In this document: positions 27,179-37,004 of the stretch, piece after piece | Layout of the letters: each line of letters starts with the position of its first letter | Position numbering within the stretch: the first letter of the stretch is position 1 | Origin: Gammaproteobacteria bacterium | GTDB lineage: Bacteria; Pseudomonadota; Gammaproteobacteria; HK1 | Length of the DNA: 64,000 bases | NCBI GenBank assembly: GCA_022824305.1 | Contig: JAJEAD010000033.1 | Location: 31,397-95,396, forward strand | Reading direction: 5' to 3' | Program-made: the position numbers and the translations under genes | The notes under the pieces: model-generated | What the model was told of the DNA's origin: nothing | Database searches by the model: none | The model's input: the letters and a program-made list of their open reading frames with translations, nothing else

Positions 27179-28066
27179 TCAAGGTCGCGTCAGCAGGCGC
27201 ATCAGGCTCGAGGTATCCCAGCGCGCACCGCCCTGCGCCTGCACCTGCGCGTAGAACTGATCGACGAGCGCCGCCACCGGAAGGCGGGCTCCGGCCCGAC
27301 GCGCTTCGGCCATGCAGATCGCGAGGTCCTTGCGCATCCACTCCACCGCAAACCCGAACTCGAACTCGTCGTCGAGCATGGTGGTGCCGCGGTTCTCCAT
27401 CTGCCACGACTGCGCGGCGCCCTTGGAGATGACGTCGACCACCTGCTTGCCGTCCAGCCCGACCCTCTGCGCGAAGCTCAGGCCTTCCGCGAGGGCCTGC
27501 ACCAGCCCCGCGATGCATATCTGGTTGACCATCTTGGTGAGCTGACCGCAACCCGCCGGCCCCATCAGGGTGACCGCACGCGCGTAGGCGTCGATCGCAT
27601 CGCTGACCCGATCGAAGTCGGCCGCTTCTCCCCCCACCATCACCGTCAGCGCCCCGTTCACCGCGCCCGCTTCCCCGCCCGACACCGGCGCGTCGAGGAA
27701 GTGCAGCCCCCGGCCCCGGGCCTGCGCGTCCAGCTCCCTCGCGAGCTCGGCCGACGCGGTGGTGTGGTCAACGAACACCGCGTCGTCGCGCATGCCCTCG
27801 AAGGCGCCCTCCGCGCCGGTGCACACCGCGCGCACGTCGTCGTCGTTGCCGACGCAGGCGAACACGACCTCCGCCGCGGCGGCCGCTTCCGCCGGCGTCT
27901 CCGCGGGCCGGCCGGCAAACTCGTCGAGCCACCGCTTCGCCTTCTCCCGCGTGCGGTTGTAGACCGTCACCCGATGGCCGGCCCTGGAGAGGTGCCCGGC
28001 CATGTGGTAGCCCATGACGCCGAGACCGATGAAGGCGACATCGAGGGGAGTGGCATTGGAGCTCAT
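27179..28066 (-). CDS. NAD(P)-dependent beta-hydroxyacid dehydrogenase (3-hydroxyisobutyrate dehydrogenase family)
   Basis: A 295-residue member of the beta-hydroxyacid dehydrogenase family (3-hydroxyisobutyrate, tartronate semialdehyde reductase and relatives). The Rossmann motif FIGLGVMG is at 12-19, the substrate loop DAPVSGG at 125-131, and the catalytic lysine is in GQLTKMVNQ (K178). An arginine near residue 38 (YNRTREK) after the second strand favours NADPH. The exact hydroxyacid cannot be told; the neighbours (dsbA, DUF2058) give no pathway context. The ATG at 28066 fits the family start. Confidence 0.88.
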   Translation of the reverse strand: MSSNATPLDVAFIGLGVMGYHMAGHLSRAGHRVTVYNRTREKAKRWLDEFAGRPAETPAEAAAAAEVVFACVGNDDDVRAVCTGAEGAFEGMRDDAVFVDHTTASAELARELDAQARGRGLHFLDAPVSGGEAGAVNGALTVMVGGEAADFDRVSDAIDAYARAVTLMGPAGCGQLTKMVNQICIAGLVQALAEGLSFAQRVGLDGKQVVDVISKGAAQSWQMENRGTTMLDDEFEFGFAVEWMRKDLAICMAEARRAGARLPVAALVDQFYAQVQAQGGARWDTSSLMRLLTRP

Positions 28067-28227
28067 AGTGCGTTTACCTCATCTGGCGGCGGATTCGGAG
28101 GCGCCCCGGTGCTTCGTCCAGGGGCCCGGTCGCGGAGCGCGGCGGCGCGAGGCGGCGGCCAGGGCGGGACGTGACGGGGGCGCGACGGGCGGCGATGGTA
28201 CTCCAATCGCACGGGGCACCGGATGCC

Positions 28228-28818
28228 CTACCAGACGAGGTCGTCGGGGACCGCGTGAGCGGAATCGTCGGCGTCCGCTTCGGCAACGTCGTCCGTCACC
28301 CGATGCACGAAGGTGTCCGGACGCTCCTCCTTGAGCTCGATCGCCAGCGCGCTCGGCAGGAGCAGGTGAGCTCCCTTCAGGCCGACGACCACGATCTCGC
28401 CCGCGAGCAGGGCGCGGTGCTGCGCCTCGGTGACGAGAATCCTCTTGATGCGGCGCCCCCGGGCGAAATGGAAGGGCCGGGCCGCCTCCGGGTCGTCCAG
28501 CCGGGCGCTTCGCGCTCGTTCGAGCAGGGCCCGCTCCTTCTCCTCCCGCATTGCTCGCGCCTTGAGCGAACCGCTCAACCACGGGTCGCGCGCAATGGCC
28601 TGCGTTCGGCTGCGCAGCGAGCGCGCCTGCACCGTCGAGAGCGCGGGGGCCGCTGCCGGCGTCGGGCTCGCGTCCACCGCCCGAGGACCCGGCTCCGGCG
28701 GAGTGCGTCGACGGGCCTCGGTGTCCCGGCGCCGCTGCCGCTTGCGGCGCGCGCGTTTCTCCTTCTCGGGTGCGACCAGACCGGCGCCGCGCAGCGCATC
28801 CTGCAGAGAGTTCGCCAA
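28228..28818 (-). CDS. DUF2058 family protein
   Basis: A 196-residue nuclear-type basic protein of the DUF2058 family (E. coli YaiL-like). The hallmark start (M)ANSLQDALRGAGL is read from a TTG at 28818; an in-frame GTG six codons upstream at 28836 is the alternative. A very basic Lys/Arg-rich segment follows (residues ~18-45), then an Ala/Pro linker, and a conserved C-terminal half (FHFARGRRIKRILVTEAQ...IVVVGLKGAHLLLPSALA). The function is unknown; the basic region suggests nucleic-acid or ribosome contact. Confidence 0.82.
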   Translation of the reverse strand: MANSLQDALRGAGLVAPEKEKRARRKRQRRRDTEARRRTPPEPGPRAVDASPTPAAAPALSTVQARSLRSRTQAIARDPWLSGSLKARAMREEKERALLERARSARLDDPEAARPFHFARGRRIKRILVTEAQHRALLAGEIVVVGLKGAHLLLPSALAIELKEERPDTFVHRVTDDVAEADADDSAHAVPDDLVW

Positions 28819-29074
28819 TGCCCGTGTACCCGACACCCTTTGCCGCGGGTGATTCTACCCGTCCCGCCTCATCGACTCACGGCGGCGGAAGCGGGGATGG
28901 TGGCCGAGTCCGCAAACCCTTCCATTCCCGCGTACTGACTACCGGTGTGATGCGCAGCCGGGCATGCCCCGTGCGGCAGATTGCGGGGGACGATGCACGT
29001 CTGCCCGCCACGCTCGTGCGCGACTGCACGCACCGTGGCGGCGCTGCTGCCGAGTATGTCGAGTCTCAGGCAAG

Positions 29075-29265
29075 GGCCGCAATCGCCTCGTCGACCAGGC
29101 AAGTGTGCGCCGCGCGAATCACCGCCTCGCTTGTGTCGGCGCGACCCATTTCCCGCCACCCTTCGGTGCAGTCGGCATGGCACGCCGTGAACGCCTCCGA
29201 GGAAGCGGACTATCTGCAGTGCGGCGCCCAGGCGATCGGACTTGGTGAAGGCCCAGGGAGTGCCC
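29075..29265 (-). pseudogene. degenerate sequence, possibly Tn3-type transposase N-terminus
   Basis: In the 646-base gap between the DUF2058 gene and hicA no intact gene is seen. One minus-strand frame reads FTKSDRLGAALQIVRFLGG, reminiscent of the R-L-G-x-A-x-Q-L-x-x-x-R-F-L-G start of Tn3-family transposases. A second frame continues with WREMGRADTSEAVIRAAHT before a stop. Multiple frames and stops mean any gene is dead. The identification is weak. Confidence 0.22.
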
Positions 29266-29321
29266 ACAGAGGTTGGCAATTGGCGATTCTGCAATGTGCA
29301 GTTCTCAAGTCAACAGAATTG

Positions 29322-29350
29322 TTGCGCTTGCAGGCGCTGCTCCGTACACT
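29322..29350 (+). promoter_or_regulatory. putative sigma-70 promoter of hicAB
   Basis: TTGCGC (29322-29327) and TACACT (29345-29350) with 17-base spacing lie 115 bases upstream of hicA in a locally AT-richer stretch. HicB has a DNA-binding C-terminal domain and would be expected to repress a promoter here. Confidence 0.4.
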
Positions 29351-29464
29351 TCCGGCTGCTTCGACGGATTGGGGCAGCCTGCCCGGCAAGGATTGCCGGT
29401 TCACACCGATGAGGAGGCGGAATCGTGTGCCAGGTTCTTGATATTGCTAAAGGAAATAGCTTCC

Positions 29465-29650
29465 ATGAAGGCAAGGGAATTTCAGCAATGGCTGAGAAAA
29501 CGCGGTTGCTCCTTCGAAACGCACAAGGGTGGTAGCGGCCATCTCACAGTGCGTCGCGGCAATCGCATCTCACAGCTACCGATGCACGGCTCTCGCAGAG
29601 AGTTGGGCACCAGGCTCATGGCCAAAATCAAAAAAGACCTGGACCTCTAG
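29465..29650 (+). CDS. hicA: HicA-type mRNA interferase toxin
   Basis: A 61-residue double-stranded RNA-binding-fold toxin. The family core is complete: REFQQWLRKRGCSF, then KGGSGHLTVRRGNR with the catalytic histidine H26, and the tail LPMHGSRRELGTRLM. HicA cleaves mRNA when freed from HicB. The ATG at 29465 follows AAAGGAAA at suitable spacing. The stop overlaps the hicB GTG by one base (TAGTG), giving coupled translation. Toxin-first order is typical of hicAB modules. Confidence 0.93.
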   Translation: MKAREFQQWLRKRGCSFETHKGGSGHLTVRRGNRISQLPMHGSRRELGTRLMAKIKKDLDL

Positions 29651-30069
29651 TGCTCCGCTATCCGATTGAGCTCGAAGAGGACGACGGAACCGTCATGGTC
29701 ACGTCGCCCGATTTTCCGGAACTCACCACCTTCGGCATAGACCGAAGCGAGGCGCTGGCCCATGCGGTCGACGCCTTCGACGAGGCGATTGCGGCCCGCA
29801 TTCACCTGGGCCGGGAAATCCCCTCACCCTCTCCCGGCAAGGACCGAGTGAAGCTGCCCACCCTCACCGCCGTCAAGGTGATTCTCTACCAGGGCATGAA
29901 AGACCAGGGCATCGGCAAAGCCGAGCTGGCCCGGCGCCTCGGCTGGCATCTGCCGCAGGTGGACCGTGTGCTCGACGTGAATCATCGCTCGCGTCTTGAC
30001 CGCATGGATGCTGCTTTGGGAGCCATCGGGCGGCACCTGGAAGTGAGCGCGAAGTCCACACGTCGCTGA
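29650..30069 (+). CDS. hicB: HicB-type antitoxin
   Basis: A 139-residue antitoxin with an N-terminal partial RNase H-like fold (about 1-65, beginning YPIELEEDDGTVMVTSPDFPE and including ALAHAVDAFDEAIAARI) that blocks HicA. A C-terminal helix-turn-helix domain of the XRE type (about 75-125, IGKAELARRLGWHLPQVDRVLD) is used for autorepression. The start is a GTG at 29650 overlapping the hicA stop. The intact pair should be functional. Confidence 0.92.
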   Translation: MLRYPIELEEDDGTVMVTSPDFPELTTFGIDRSEALAHAVDAFDEAIAARIHLGREIPSPSPGKDRVKLPTLTAVKVILYQGMKDQGIGKAELARRLGWHLPQVDRVLDVNHRSRLDRMDAALGAIGRHLEVSAKSTRR

Positions 30070-30277
30070 TGTAGCGGGATCCGCCCACAGCGTCGCGACC
30101 TGACGGCACCCGGTCGAGGATGTCGGTGGCGATGACACGGTCTCGGAACTCCTCTCCGCAGGCACCGAAGCTCTGACAGCGGCTCGGACGCGCTCCCCGG
30201 ATGGCGCCCGTCATGAACGCACCGGCCTCCTGGTCATGAAGACCGGCGGCGCCCTGTCTCGAATCAGTCGGTCGTCA

Positions 30278-30718
30278 CTACGCCTCGGTGCTCCCCGCGT
30301 CCGGCAACCTTTGCCCAAGCGCCGCCGGCGTCAGTATGGGGATCGCGAAGCTGTCCCCCAGCGCAAGCAAATCGCGGTCGCCAGTCACGAGCGCATCCGC
30401 CCGCCCCGCGATTGCCAGCTCCAGAAAGGGCCGGTCAAAGGGATCCCGACATGGGGGTACCCGAGGCGGCGGATCCGGAATCACTATCGTCTCGCAGCAG
30501 GGCAGGTAGTCGTCGAGCAGATCCTCGCATTCCGCGGCAGTCAACCGGAACTTCGGGTAGGCGAGCACACGCAGGAACTCGGCCGTGGTGTCGCGGCTCG
30601 CAAGCGGCCGAACTTGATCCGCCCGCCACGCGGCCCTGATCCAGGTGACCACCCCGGCCGGAAACAGCAGCGCTGACAGCAGCACGCTGGTGTCGAGCAC
30701 GAGGCGCGGTGGCGTCAC
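30278..30718 (-). CDS. PIN-domain ribonuclease toxin
   Basis: A 146-residue PIN nuclease of the PIN_3 type often called putative toxin. Acidic metal ligands are in place: D9 in LVLDTSVLLSAL, E47 in TAEFLRVL, D95 in DPFDRPFLELA, and D114/D116 in VTGDRDLLAL. The GTG start at 30718 overlaps the upstream AbrB-type gene by four bases (GTGA), the usual antitoxin-toxin coupling. The frame runs open upstream through the antitoxin region, but the domain begins here. It would cleave RNA if released. Confidence 0.88.
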   Translation of the reverse strand: MTPPRLVLDTSVLLSALLFPAGVVTWIRAAWRADQVRPLASRDTTAEFLRVLAYPKFRLTAAECEDLLDDYLPCCETIVIPDPPPRVPPCRDPFDRPFLELAIAGRADALVTGDRDLLALGDSFAIPILTPAALGQRLPDAGSTEA

Positions 30719-30945
30719 CGCTCCGAGCGGGCCCAGGAGATCGCATCGGCGACGTCCTTCTCGGACACGCCGAGCTCGGCGAGCTTGGCGCGTACGGCGT
30801 CCGCGCAGTTCACCCTCACCGGCGTGAGGATGATGCGCCCGTTCTCCGCCATCACGTCGAAGTACTCGGCCGCTGCCACGGCGGAGGTCACGGCCTTGGG
30901 CAGGGTAAGCTGGTTCTTGGAAGTCAGCTTGGCGAGCATGGGCAT
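30715..30945 (-). CDS. AbrB/MazE-type antitoxin
   Basis: A 76-residue protein with an N-terminal SpoVT-AbrB swapped-hairpin domain (MLAKLTSKNQLTLPKAV at residues 3-19). A C-terminal tail is expected to wrap the partner PIN toxin. It starts at the ATG at 30945 (a second ATG two codons in is possible) and overlaps the PIN toxin by four bases. It is the second toxin-antitoxin module within 1.3 kb, oriented opposite to hicAB. Confidence 0.85.
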   Translation of the reverse strand: MPMLAKLTSKNQLTLPKAVTSAVAAAEYFDVMAENGRIILTPVRVNCADAVRAKLAELGVSEKDVADAISWARSER

Positions 30946-31143
30946 GTCTCACGGATGCAATGTAAGGAAACAATAGAACCTTACATCCTGCGCAGCAAGC
31001 GCTGATCCCGATGGTGGCTCACTTCGAACCCCCATGCCCCGACTCGGCGCCCACCGACATCGGAGGTGGCGGCCAGGAGCCCCCGGGTCCGCCGAAGGGA
31101 TCGAGCACCTTGTCGGTCGAGGAGCGTTCCGAGTGCGACGAAA

Positions 31144-31270
31144 ATCGAAAGGAGTGGAGACGCAGACCCTTCGCGCCGCCGAAGCGGGGCCACGGGACCT
31201 GCTGGGGGCCGAGGCGTTGCTGCTCGGCGCCCCGGAGAACTTCGGCTACATGTCGGGCGCGATGACCGAC
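31144..31270 (+). pseudogene. frameshifted duplicate fragment of the flavodoxin-like gene at 32141
   Basis: These 127 bases match 32270-32395 almost base for base: ATCGAA(A)GGAGTGGAGACGC at the left, then ACTTCGGCTACATGTCGGGC and GCGATGA near the right end. One extra A in the first run shifts the frame, and scattered substitutions follow. The fragment is cut off on the right directly against the 3' end of the acetyltransferase gene. It is therefore a partial, decayed copy of the central part of the flavodoxin-like gene. The rest of 30946-31270 shows nothing I recognise. Confidence 0.8.
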
Positions 31271-31783
31271 TCAGTCATCAGGTCCGCGGCCCTCCCCGAG
31301 CGTGGTCCGCCCTTGTGCCGCCGTCGGCGCCGCGGGCGAAGGCGCCGGTCGCCAGACCATGAGCCGATCCGGGACCTTCTCCTCGTTGGTGCGGCCATCG
31401 GTACGCCGAAGCGTCCGGAAACCATGCCGCACATAGAAGCGGATCGCCGCCTCGTTGGGTTCGAAGGTCCACAGCTTCACACCGTCGCGTGAGTGTTCCA
31501 TGACCACGGCCAGCAGGGCGGTGCCGATACCCCGGCCCTGGTGCTCCGGCAGCACATAGAGGTGGTTGAGAAACTCGCCGTCGGCCGAGGCATAGCCGAC
31601 TACTCTATCGGCGTCCTCGGCCACCCATACCCTTTCGGACCGGAAGACAACGTCACGCATCCACTCGCGGGTCTCTTCCGCGCTGTGCAGATCCGGCGGC
31701 AGGTAGGCCATGCGCGCCCGCGCCGAGAGGTGAATCTCCGCGCAGACGCGGTAGTCGTCGAGTGCGGCACACCTGATATTCAC
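31271..31783 (-). CDS. GNAT-family N-acetyltransferase
   Basis: A 170-residue acetyltransferase with the acetyl-CoA pyrophosphate loop in PEHQGRGIGTALL (Q82-G87) and the C-terminal FYVRHGFRTLRRTDGRTNEEKVPDRLMVW block typical of small-molecule GNATs. I chose the GTG at 31783 because GGGGAGG lies at the right distance upstream. The longer open frame to 32032 has no family similarity. The substrate is unknown. The gene lies between the intact flavodoxin-like gene and its broken duplicate, suggesting a duplication that spanned or captured it. Confidence 0.82.
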   Translation of the reverse strand: MNIRCAALDDYRVCAEIHLSARARMAYLPPDLHSAEETREWMRDVVFRSERVWVAEDADRVVGYASADGEFLNHLYVLPEHQGRGIGTALLAVVMEHSRDGVKLWTFEPNEAAIRFYVRHGFRTLRRTDGRTNEEKVPDRLMVWRPAPSPAAPTAAQGRTTLGEGRGPDD

Positions 31784-32140
31784 CTGGGTCCTCCCCCGAC
31801 CTCGCCCGGATGCCGTGCCGGCGCAGCGCCGAAAGCGGTTCCGGCCGAATGCCGCCGGGGGCTTGCGCGCAGCCCGTTGCGAAGCGCCTGGCCCGCCTCG
31901 AACGAGAGCATCGTCGAATCGAGCCGGATTGCAACCATCAAGAGGGGAGGTCGGACAGAGCGACATCGTGGACGTCGGTGCCTGGACTCCGCTCACCGGC
32001 GCCTCGGCCCGATCGGCGATCGTCCCTCCCACCAGTTTGCGGAGCTGCCTGACTTGGTCCGGTCACCGTGCAGATGACGCGACGCGAACCGGGCCGGTGC
32101 CAGCCAGACCCGCGTCTGAACCCCTGGCGGTGCTGATACC
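31784..32140. other. intergenic region, no gene recognised
   Basis: The 357 bases between the divergent acetyltransferase and flavodoxin-like genes hold no ORF with family features, no clear hairpin with a T-run and no repeat matching others in the window. Promoters for both genes should lie here, but none is convincing by eye. Confidence 0.5.
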
Positions 32141-32641
32141 ATGAACGCGGTCTCCCGCACCCGCACCGTGCCCCGGGCATTGAAGCACCTGCTCATCGTC
32201 TATCACTCGCAGTCGGGGCATACCCGGACGATGGCCGATGCGGTGCGCCGCGGCGCGTGCGCCTCCGACATCGAAGGAGTGGAGACGCGGATGCTCCGCG
32301 CGGCGGAAGCGGGACCGCGGGACCTGCTGTGGGCCGACGCCCTCCTGCTCGGCACCCCGGAAAACTTCGGCTACATGTCGGGCGCGATGAAGGACTTTCT
32401 CGACCGGACCTTCTACCCCTGCCAGGGCAGGCTGCAGGGCCTGCCCTTCGCGGTGTTCATCTGCGCGGGCAACGACGGCAGCGGCGCACTGTCGAGCATC
32501 CGCCGCATCGCGCGCGGCTATCCCCTGCGCGAGGTGCAGGACGCGATCGTGCGCAAGGGGGAACCGGACGAGGAGGTCCTCGCCCGCTGCGAAGAGCTCG
32601 GCTCGGCGCTCGCGGCCGGCCTCGAGCTCGGTGTCTACTGA
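32141..32641 (+). CDS. flavodoxin-like NAD(P)H oxidoreductase
   Basis: A 166-residue flavodoxin-fold protein. The FMN phosphate loop is YHSQSGHTRTMADAV near residues 21-35, and the second flavin loop is LLGTPENFGYMSGAMKDFLDRT (with the PENFGYMSG turn). Proteins of this group are annotated as flavodoxin or NAD(P)H-dependent oxidoreductase, and their partner is unknown. The ATG at 32141 leaves a dozen extra N-terminal residues; no closer start codon exists. A truncated copy of its middle lies at 31144-31270. The next gene overlaps or follows closely. Confidence 0.82.
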   Translation: MNAVSRTRTVPRALKHLLIVYHSQSGHTRTMADAVRRGACASDIEGVETRMLRAAEAGPRDLLWADALLLGTPENFGYMSGAMKDFLDRTFYPCQGRLQGLPFAVFICAGNDGSGALSSIRRIARGYPLREVQDAIVRKGEPDEEVLARCEELGSALAAGLELGVY

Positions 32642-32672
32642 TCCCCCTCCCCCGCCCGGAACGGAACCCGCG

Positions 32673-33023
32673 ATGACTCGCGCAGATTCCCGAATTGCCC
32701 GACTCGCGGGCGAGTTCGGCGCGCTCCGCCTCATGCTCGGCCTGATCGTGCTGCTGGTGTGCGCGGCCTCTCCCTTCAGCGAGGGGCCGGCGGCCTACGC
32801 GGGCTGGCGACTCGCCACGACGGTGATCGCTCCGGCGCTCTTCGTGATGCTCGTCTTCCTGCTGCCGCTCGACATGATCATGAGCGCGGTGTTCATGTCG
32901 GGCAGAGACGGGGAGGCGCGGCGGCGCTTCCGGCGGATCATTCTCGCCGAGCTCGGTCTCCTCGCGCTGATGGTGATGGTCTGGATGCCATTCGTGCTCA
33001 GGCTGCTGAATCCGCCCCTGTAG
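32673..33023 (+). CDS. small membrane protein of unknown function
   Basis: A 116-residue protein with three hydrophobic helices: LRLMLGLIVLLVCAA (about 19-35), TTVIAPALFVMLVFLLPLDMIM (about 50-72) and LGLLALMVMVWMPFVLRLL (about 93-112). A basic loop (GRDGEARRRFRR) separates the last two. I do not recognise a family. The ATG at 32673 is preferred; an in-frame GTG at 32631 would overlap the flavodoxin-like gene. The same strand and a 31-base gap suggest co-transcription with the flavodoxin-like gene. Confidence 0.6.
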   Translation: MTRADSRIARLAGEFGALRLMLGLIVLLVCAASPFSEGPAAYAGWRLATTVIAPALFVMLVFLLPLDMIMSAVFMSGRDGEARRRFRRIILAELGLLALMVMVWMPFVLRLLNPPL

Positions 33024-33240
33024 TGAGGTTGCCCACCACGCTTTCGCCGCCGGACACGTACACCGCTGGCGCAAGCTCCGCGGTGGGAGCCCGCCCGCAC
33101 GCCCGCCCGCGCTTCGAGGGACTCTGTCCCCACACCGAGGGGGCGCTCCCCTGTAGCTCCGGGGGCGCTTCGCCGTAGAATCCGGGCGGTTCGGCGCTCC
33201 CGCGCCGACCGAACCCCGGAGACGCGAGCGACACTCCCCC

Positions 33241-33714
33241 ATGACAGACGACATCCCCGGACTGCGTCGCATCCTGAGCGAGTGCCGCACGGTGGCAATG
33301 GTGGGGCTATCGGCGAACTGGTACCGGCCGAGCTACTTTGCCGCCAAGTACCTCCAGGAACACGGGTTCAGAGTCATCCCGGTCACCCCGCGCTACGAGG
33401 AAGTCCTGGGAGAGAAGTGCTACCCGTCGCTCGATGCGATCCCGGTTCCCGTCGACGTGGTCGACTGCTTCCGACGGGCCGAGGAGATCCCGGCCATCGC
33501 CGAGGCGGCGGTAGCGATCGGCGCCCGGGTGCTGTGGATGCAGCTCGGCATCCGCAACGAGGAGGCCGCCGCGCGCGCGGAAGCGGCGGGCCTCGAGGTC
33601 GTGCAGGATCGCTGCATGAAGATCGAGTACGCCCGCCTCTTCGGGGGGCTGAGCTTCGTCGGCGTCGACACCAAGGTGATCTCGGCGAAGCGCCCGAAGA
33701 CGGTCCCGAACTGA
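33241..33714 (+). CDS. CoA-binding domain protein
   Basis: A 157-residue single Rossmann-type CoA-binding domain (YccU-like), with TVAMVGLSANWYRPSYFAAKYLQ at the N-terminus and the conserved VDVVDCFRRAEE and VLWMQLGIRNEEAA segments. The conserved C-terminal QDRCMKIEYARL is present. Such proteins bind CoA, but their role is unknown. It lies 9 bases upstream of the O-acetylhomoserine sulfhydrylase gene, an adjacency seen in many Proteobacteria. Confidence 0.88.
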   Translation: MTDDIPGLRRILSECRTVAMVGLSANWYRPSYFAAKYLQEHGFRVIPVTPRYEEVLGEKCYPSLDAIPVPVDVVDCFRRAEEIPAIAEAAVAIGARVLWMQLGIRNEEAAARAEAAGLEVVQDRCMKIEYARLFGGLSFVGVDTKVISAKRPKTVPN

Positions 33715-35016
<1,302 letters not shown>

Positions 35017-35258
35017 CGCCTCGGAAGTCCGTCGACCCGCAACGCGAGGCAGTTACCGTGAGCGGCCATGGCGCGCACTTCTTCACCCGAACCACCCGGG
35101 CCCGGTCTTCTTCGCGCAGGACCGAAGACGCCGGGTTCGGGCAGCGTGAAGGTCCGGGAGACACCGGGGGCGGAGCGGATGCCCTGACCCGATGGCCCCG
35201 TGCATCTCGCCCGCGGCGCGCCTCGTGGCCGGCGCCCGCAACCGGAGGCCGCTGAGGC

Positions 35259-36905
35259 ATGCGAGAGAGCCCCGTTTCCGTCTACGACCGGCACCTCGAC
35301 CAGGGTCCGGCCAACTACCACGCGCTCACCCCGCTGAGCTTTCTCGAGCGCTCCGCGTCGGTCTACCCGGACAAGACCGCGGTCATCCACGGCGAGACTC
35401 GCCACACCTACTCCGAGATGCTCGCGCGCTGCCGATCCCTTGCCGGGGCTCTCGCCGCCCGGGGAGTGGGGGCCGGCGACACGGTGTCGATCATGGCCAC
35501 CAACGTGCCGGCAATGCTCGAAGCGCACTACGGCGTGCCGATGACCGGCGCGGTCCTCAACGCGCTCAACTACCGGCTGGACGCCGCCTCCATCCGCTTC
35601 ATTCTGGGTCACGCCGAGACCAGGGTGCTGATCACGGACCGCGAGTTCTCCGACACCGTGGGCGCCGCGCTCGCGGACCTGTCCGACCCGCCGCTGGTAA
35701 TCGATATCGACGACCCCCTGGGCGAAGGCGGCGACCTCCTCGGCGAGAAGGACTACGAGGCATTTCTCGAGGAGGGCGACGGGGAGCACGCGTACGCCCA
35801 TCCCGCCGACGAGTGGCAGGCGATCAGTCTCTGCTACACCTCGGGCACCACGGGGAACCCCAAGGGCGTGGTGATGCACCACCGCGGGGCCTACCTGAAC
35901 GCGCTCGGCCAGATCCTGGCCTTCGGCATCGACGCCGGCAGCACCTACCTGTGGACCCTCCCGATGTTCCACTGCAACGGGTGGACCTTCACGTGGGCGG
36001 TCACCGCGGTCGGCGGCACCCACGTCTGCCTGCGCAAGGTCGATCCCGGTCTCGTCTTTCCCATGATCGAAGAGCACGGAGTGACCCACCTGTGCGGGGC
36101 TCCGGTGGTGCTCAACATGCTCATTCACGCCCCGAGCGCGGTGAAGCGTTCCTTCGACCGCCGGATCGAGATCGCGACCGGGGGGGCAGCGCCGCCGAGC
36201 GCGGTGATCTCGGCCATGGAGGAAATGGGCTTCCGGGTACTGCACCTCTACGGGCTCACCGAGACCTACGGTCCGGCCACCCTGTGCGCGTGGCAGAGTG
36301 GATGGGATGCGCTCGATGCGGAAGGCCAGGCCGCGATGATGGCCCGCCAGGGGGTGCACTACCACACCACGCAGGGCCTCATGGTGGCGGATCCGCAGAC
36401 CATGGCGCCGGTTCCGAAGGACGGCGCGACGATGGGCGAGATCATGCTGCGCGGCAACACGGTGATGAAGGGCTACCTGAAGAACCCGGAGGCCACCGCG
36501 GAGGCGTTTCGCGGCGGCTGGTACCACACCGGAGATCTCGCGGTGCGCCACCCCGACGGCTACGTGGAAGTGAAGGACCGCTCCAAGGACATCATCATCT
36601 CCGGAGGCGAGAACATCTCGAGCCTGGAGGTCGAAGAGGCGCTGTACAAGCATCCCGAGGTCATGGAGGCGGCGGTGGTGGCGCGACCCGACCCGCACTG
36701 GGGCGAGACGGTGTGCGCCTTCGTCACCCTGAAGCCGGACGCCGCCCCGACGGATGCACCGGCGATCATCGACTGGTGCCGGCAGCGGATCGCACGCTAC
36801 AAGGTGCCGAGAACGGTGGTCTTCGGCCCGCTGCCGAAGACCTCCACCGGCAAGGTGCAGAAGTTCACGCTCCGGGAGCGGGCCTGCGCGCTCGAGACGC
36901 CCTGA
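35259..36905 (+). CDS. acyl-CoA synthetase (AMP-forming), DmdB-like
   Basis: A 548-residue ANL-superfamily ligase that activates a carboxylic acid via an acyl-adenylate. The P-loop YTSGTTGNPKGV is at 193-204. Other motifs are GLTETYGPAT, the hinge YHTGDLAVRHPDGYVEVKDRSKD and the C-terminal catalytic lysine region PKTSTGKVQKF. The overall pattern (N-terminus YHALTPLSFLERSA, TLPMFHCNGWTF) is that of medium-chain/3-methylmercaptopropionate-type ligases; the true acid is unknown. The ATG at 35259 fits. It lies 242 bases after metY and 99 bases before lysW. Confidence 0.9.
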   Translation: MRESPVSVYDRHLDQGPANYHALTPLSFLERSASVYPDKTAVIHGETRHTYSEMLARCRSLAGALAARGVGAGDTVSIMATNVPAMLEAHYGVPMTGAVLNALNYRLDAASIRFILGHAETRVLITDREFSDTVGAALADLSDPPLVIDIDDPLGEGGDLLGEKDYEAFLEEGDGEHAYAHPADEWQAISLCYTSGTTGNPKGVVMHHRGAYLNALGQILAFGIDAGSTYLWTLPMFHCNGWTFTWAVTAVGGTHVCLRKVDPGLVFPMIEEHGVTHLCGAPVVLNMLIHAPSAVKRSFDRRIEIATGGAAPPSAVISAMEEMGFRVLHLYGLTETYGPATLCAWQSGWDALDAEGQAAMMARQGVHYHTTQGLMVADPQTMAPVPKDGATMGEIMLRGNTVMKGYLKNPEATAEAFRGGWYHTGDLAVRHPDGYVEVKDRSKDIIISGGENISSLEVEEALYKHPEVMEAAVVARPDPHWGETVCAFVTLKPDAAPTDAPAIIDWCRQRIARYKVPRTVVFGPLPKTSTGKVQKFTLRERACALETP

Positions 36906-37004
36906 GCGGGCCATCGACGACCCGTGAGCGCGTACTGCCGCCTCCGGCCCGGCGCGAACAGGGATCTCGAGCCCGTTTCCCTACCAGGTTGAGGAGGAAT
37001 TGCG

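Noticed and set aside
30070..30277. Possible small gene between hicB and the PIN toxin
   Set aside because: The short frames show no family motif, no ribosome-binding site and no conserved composition.
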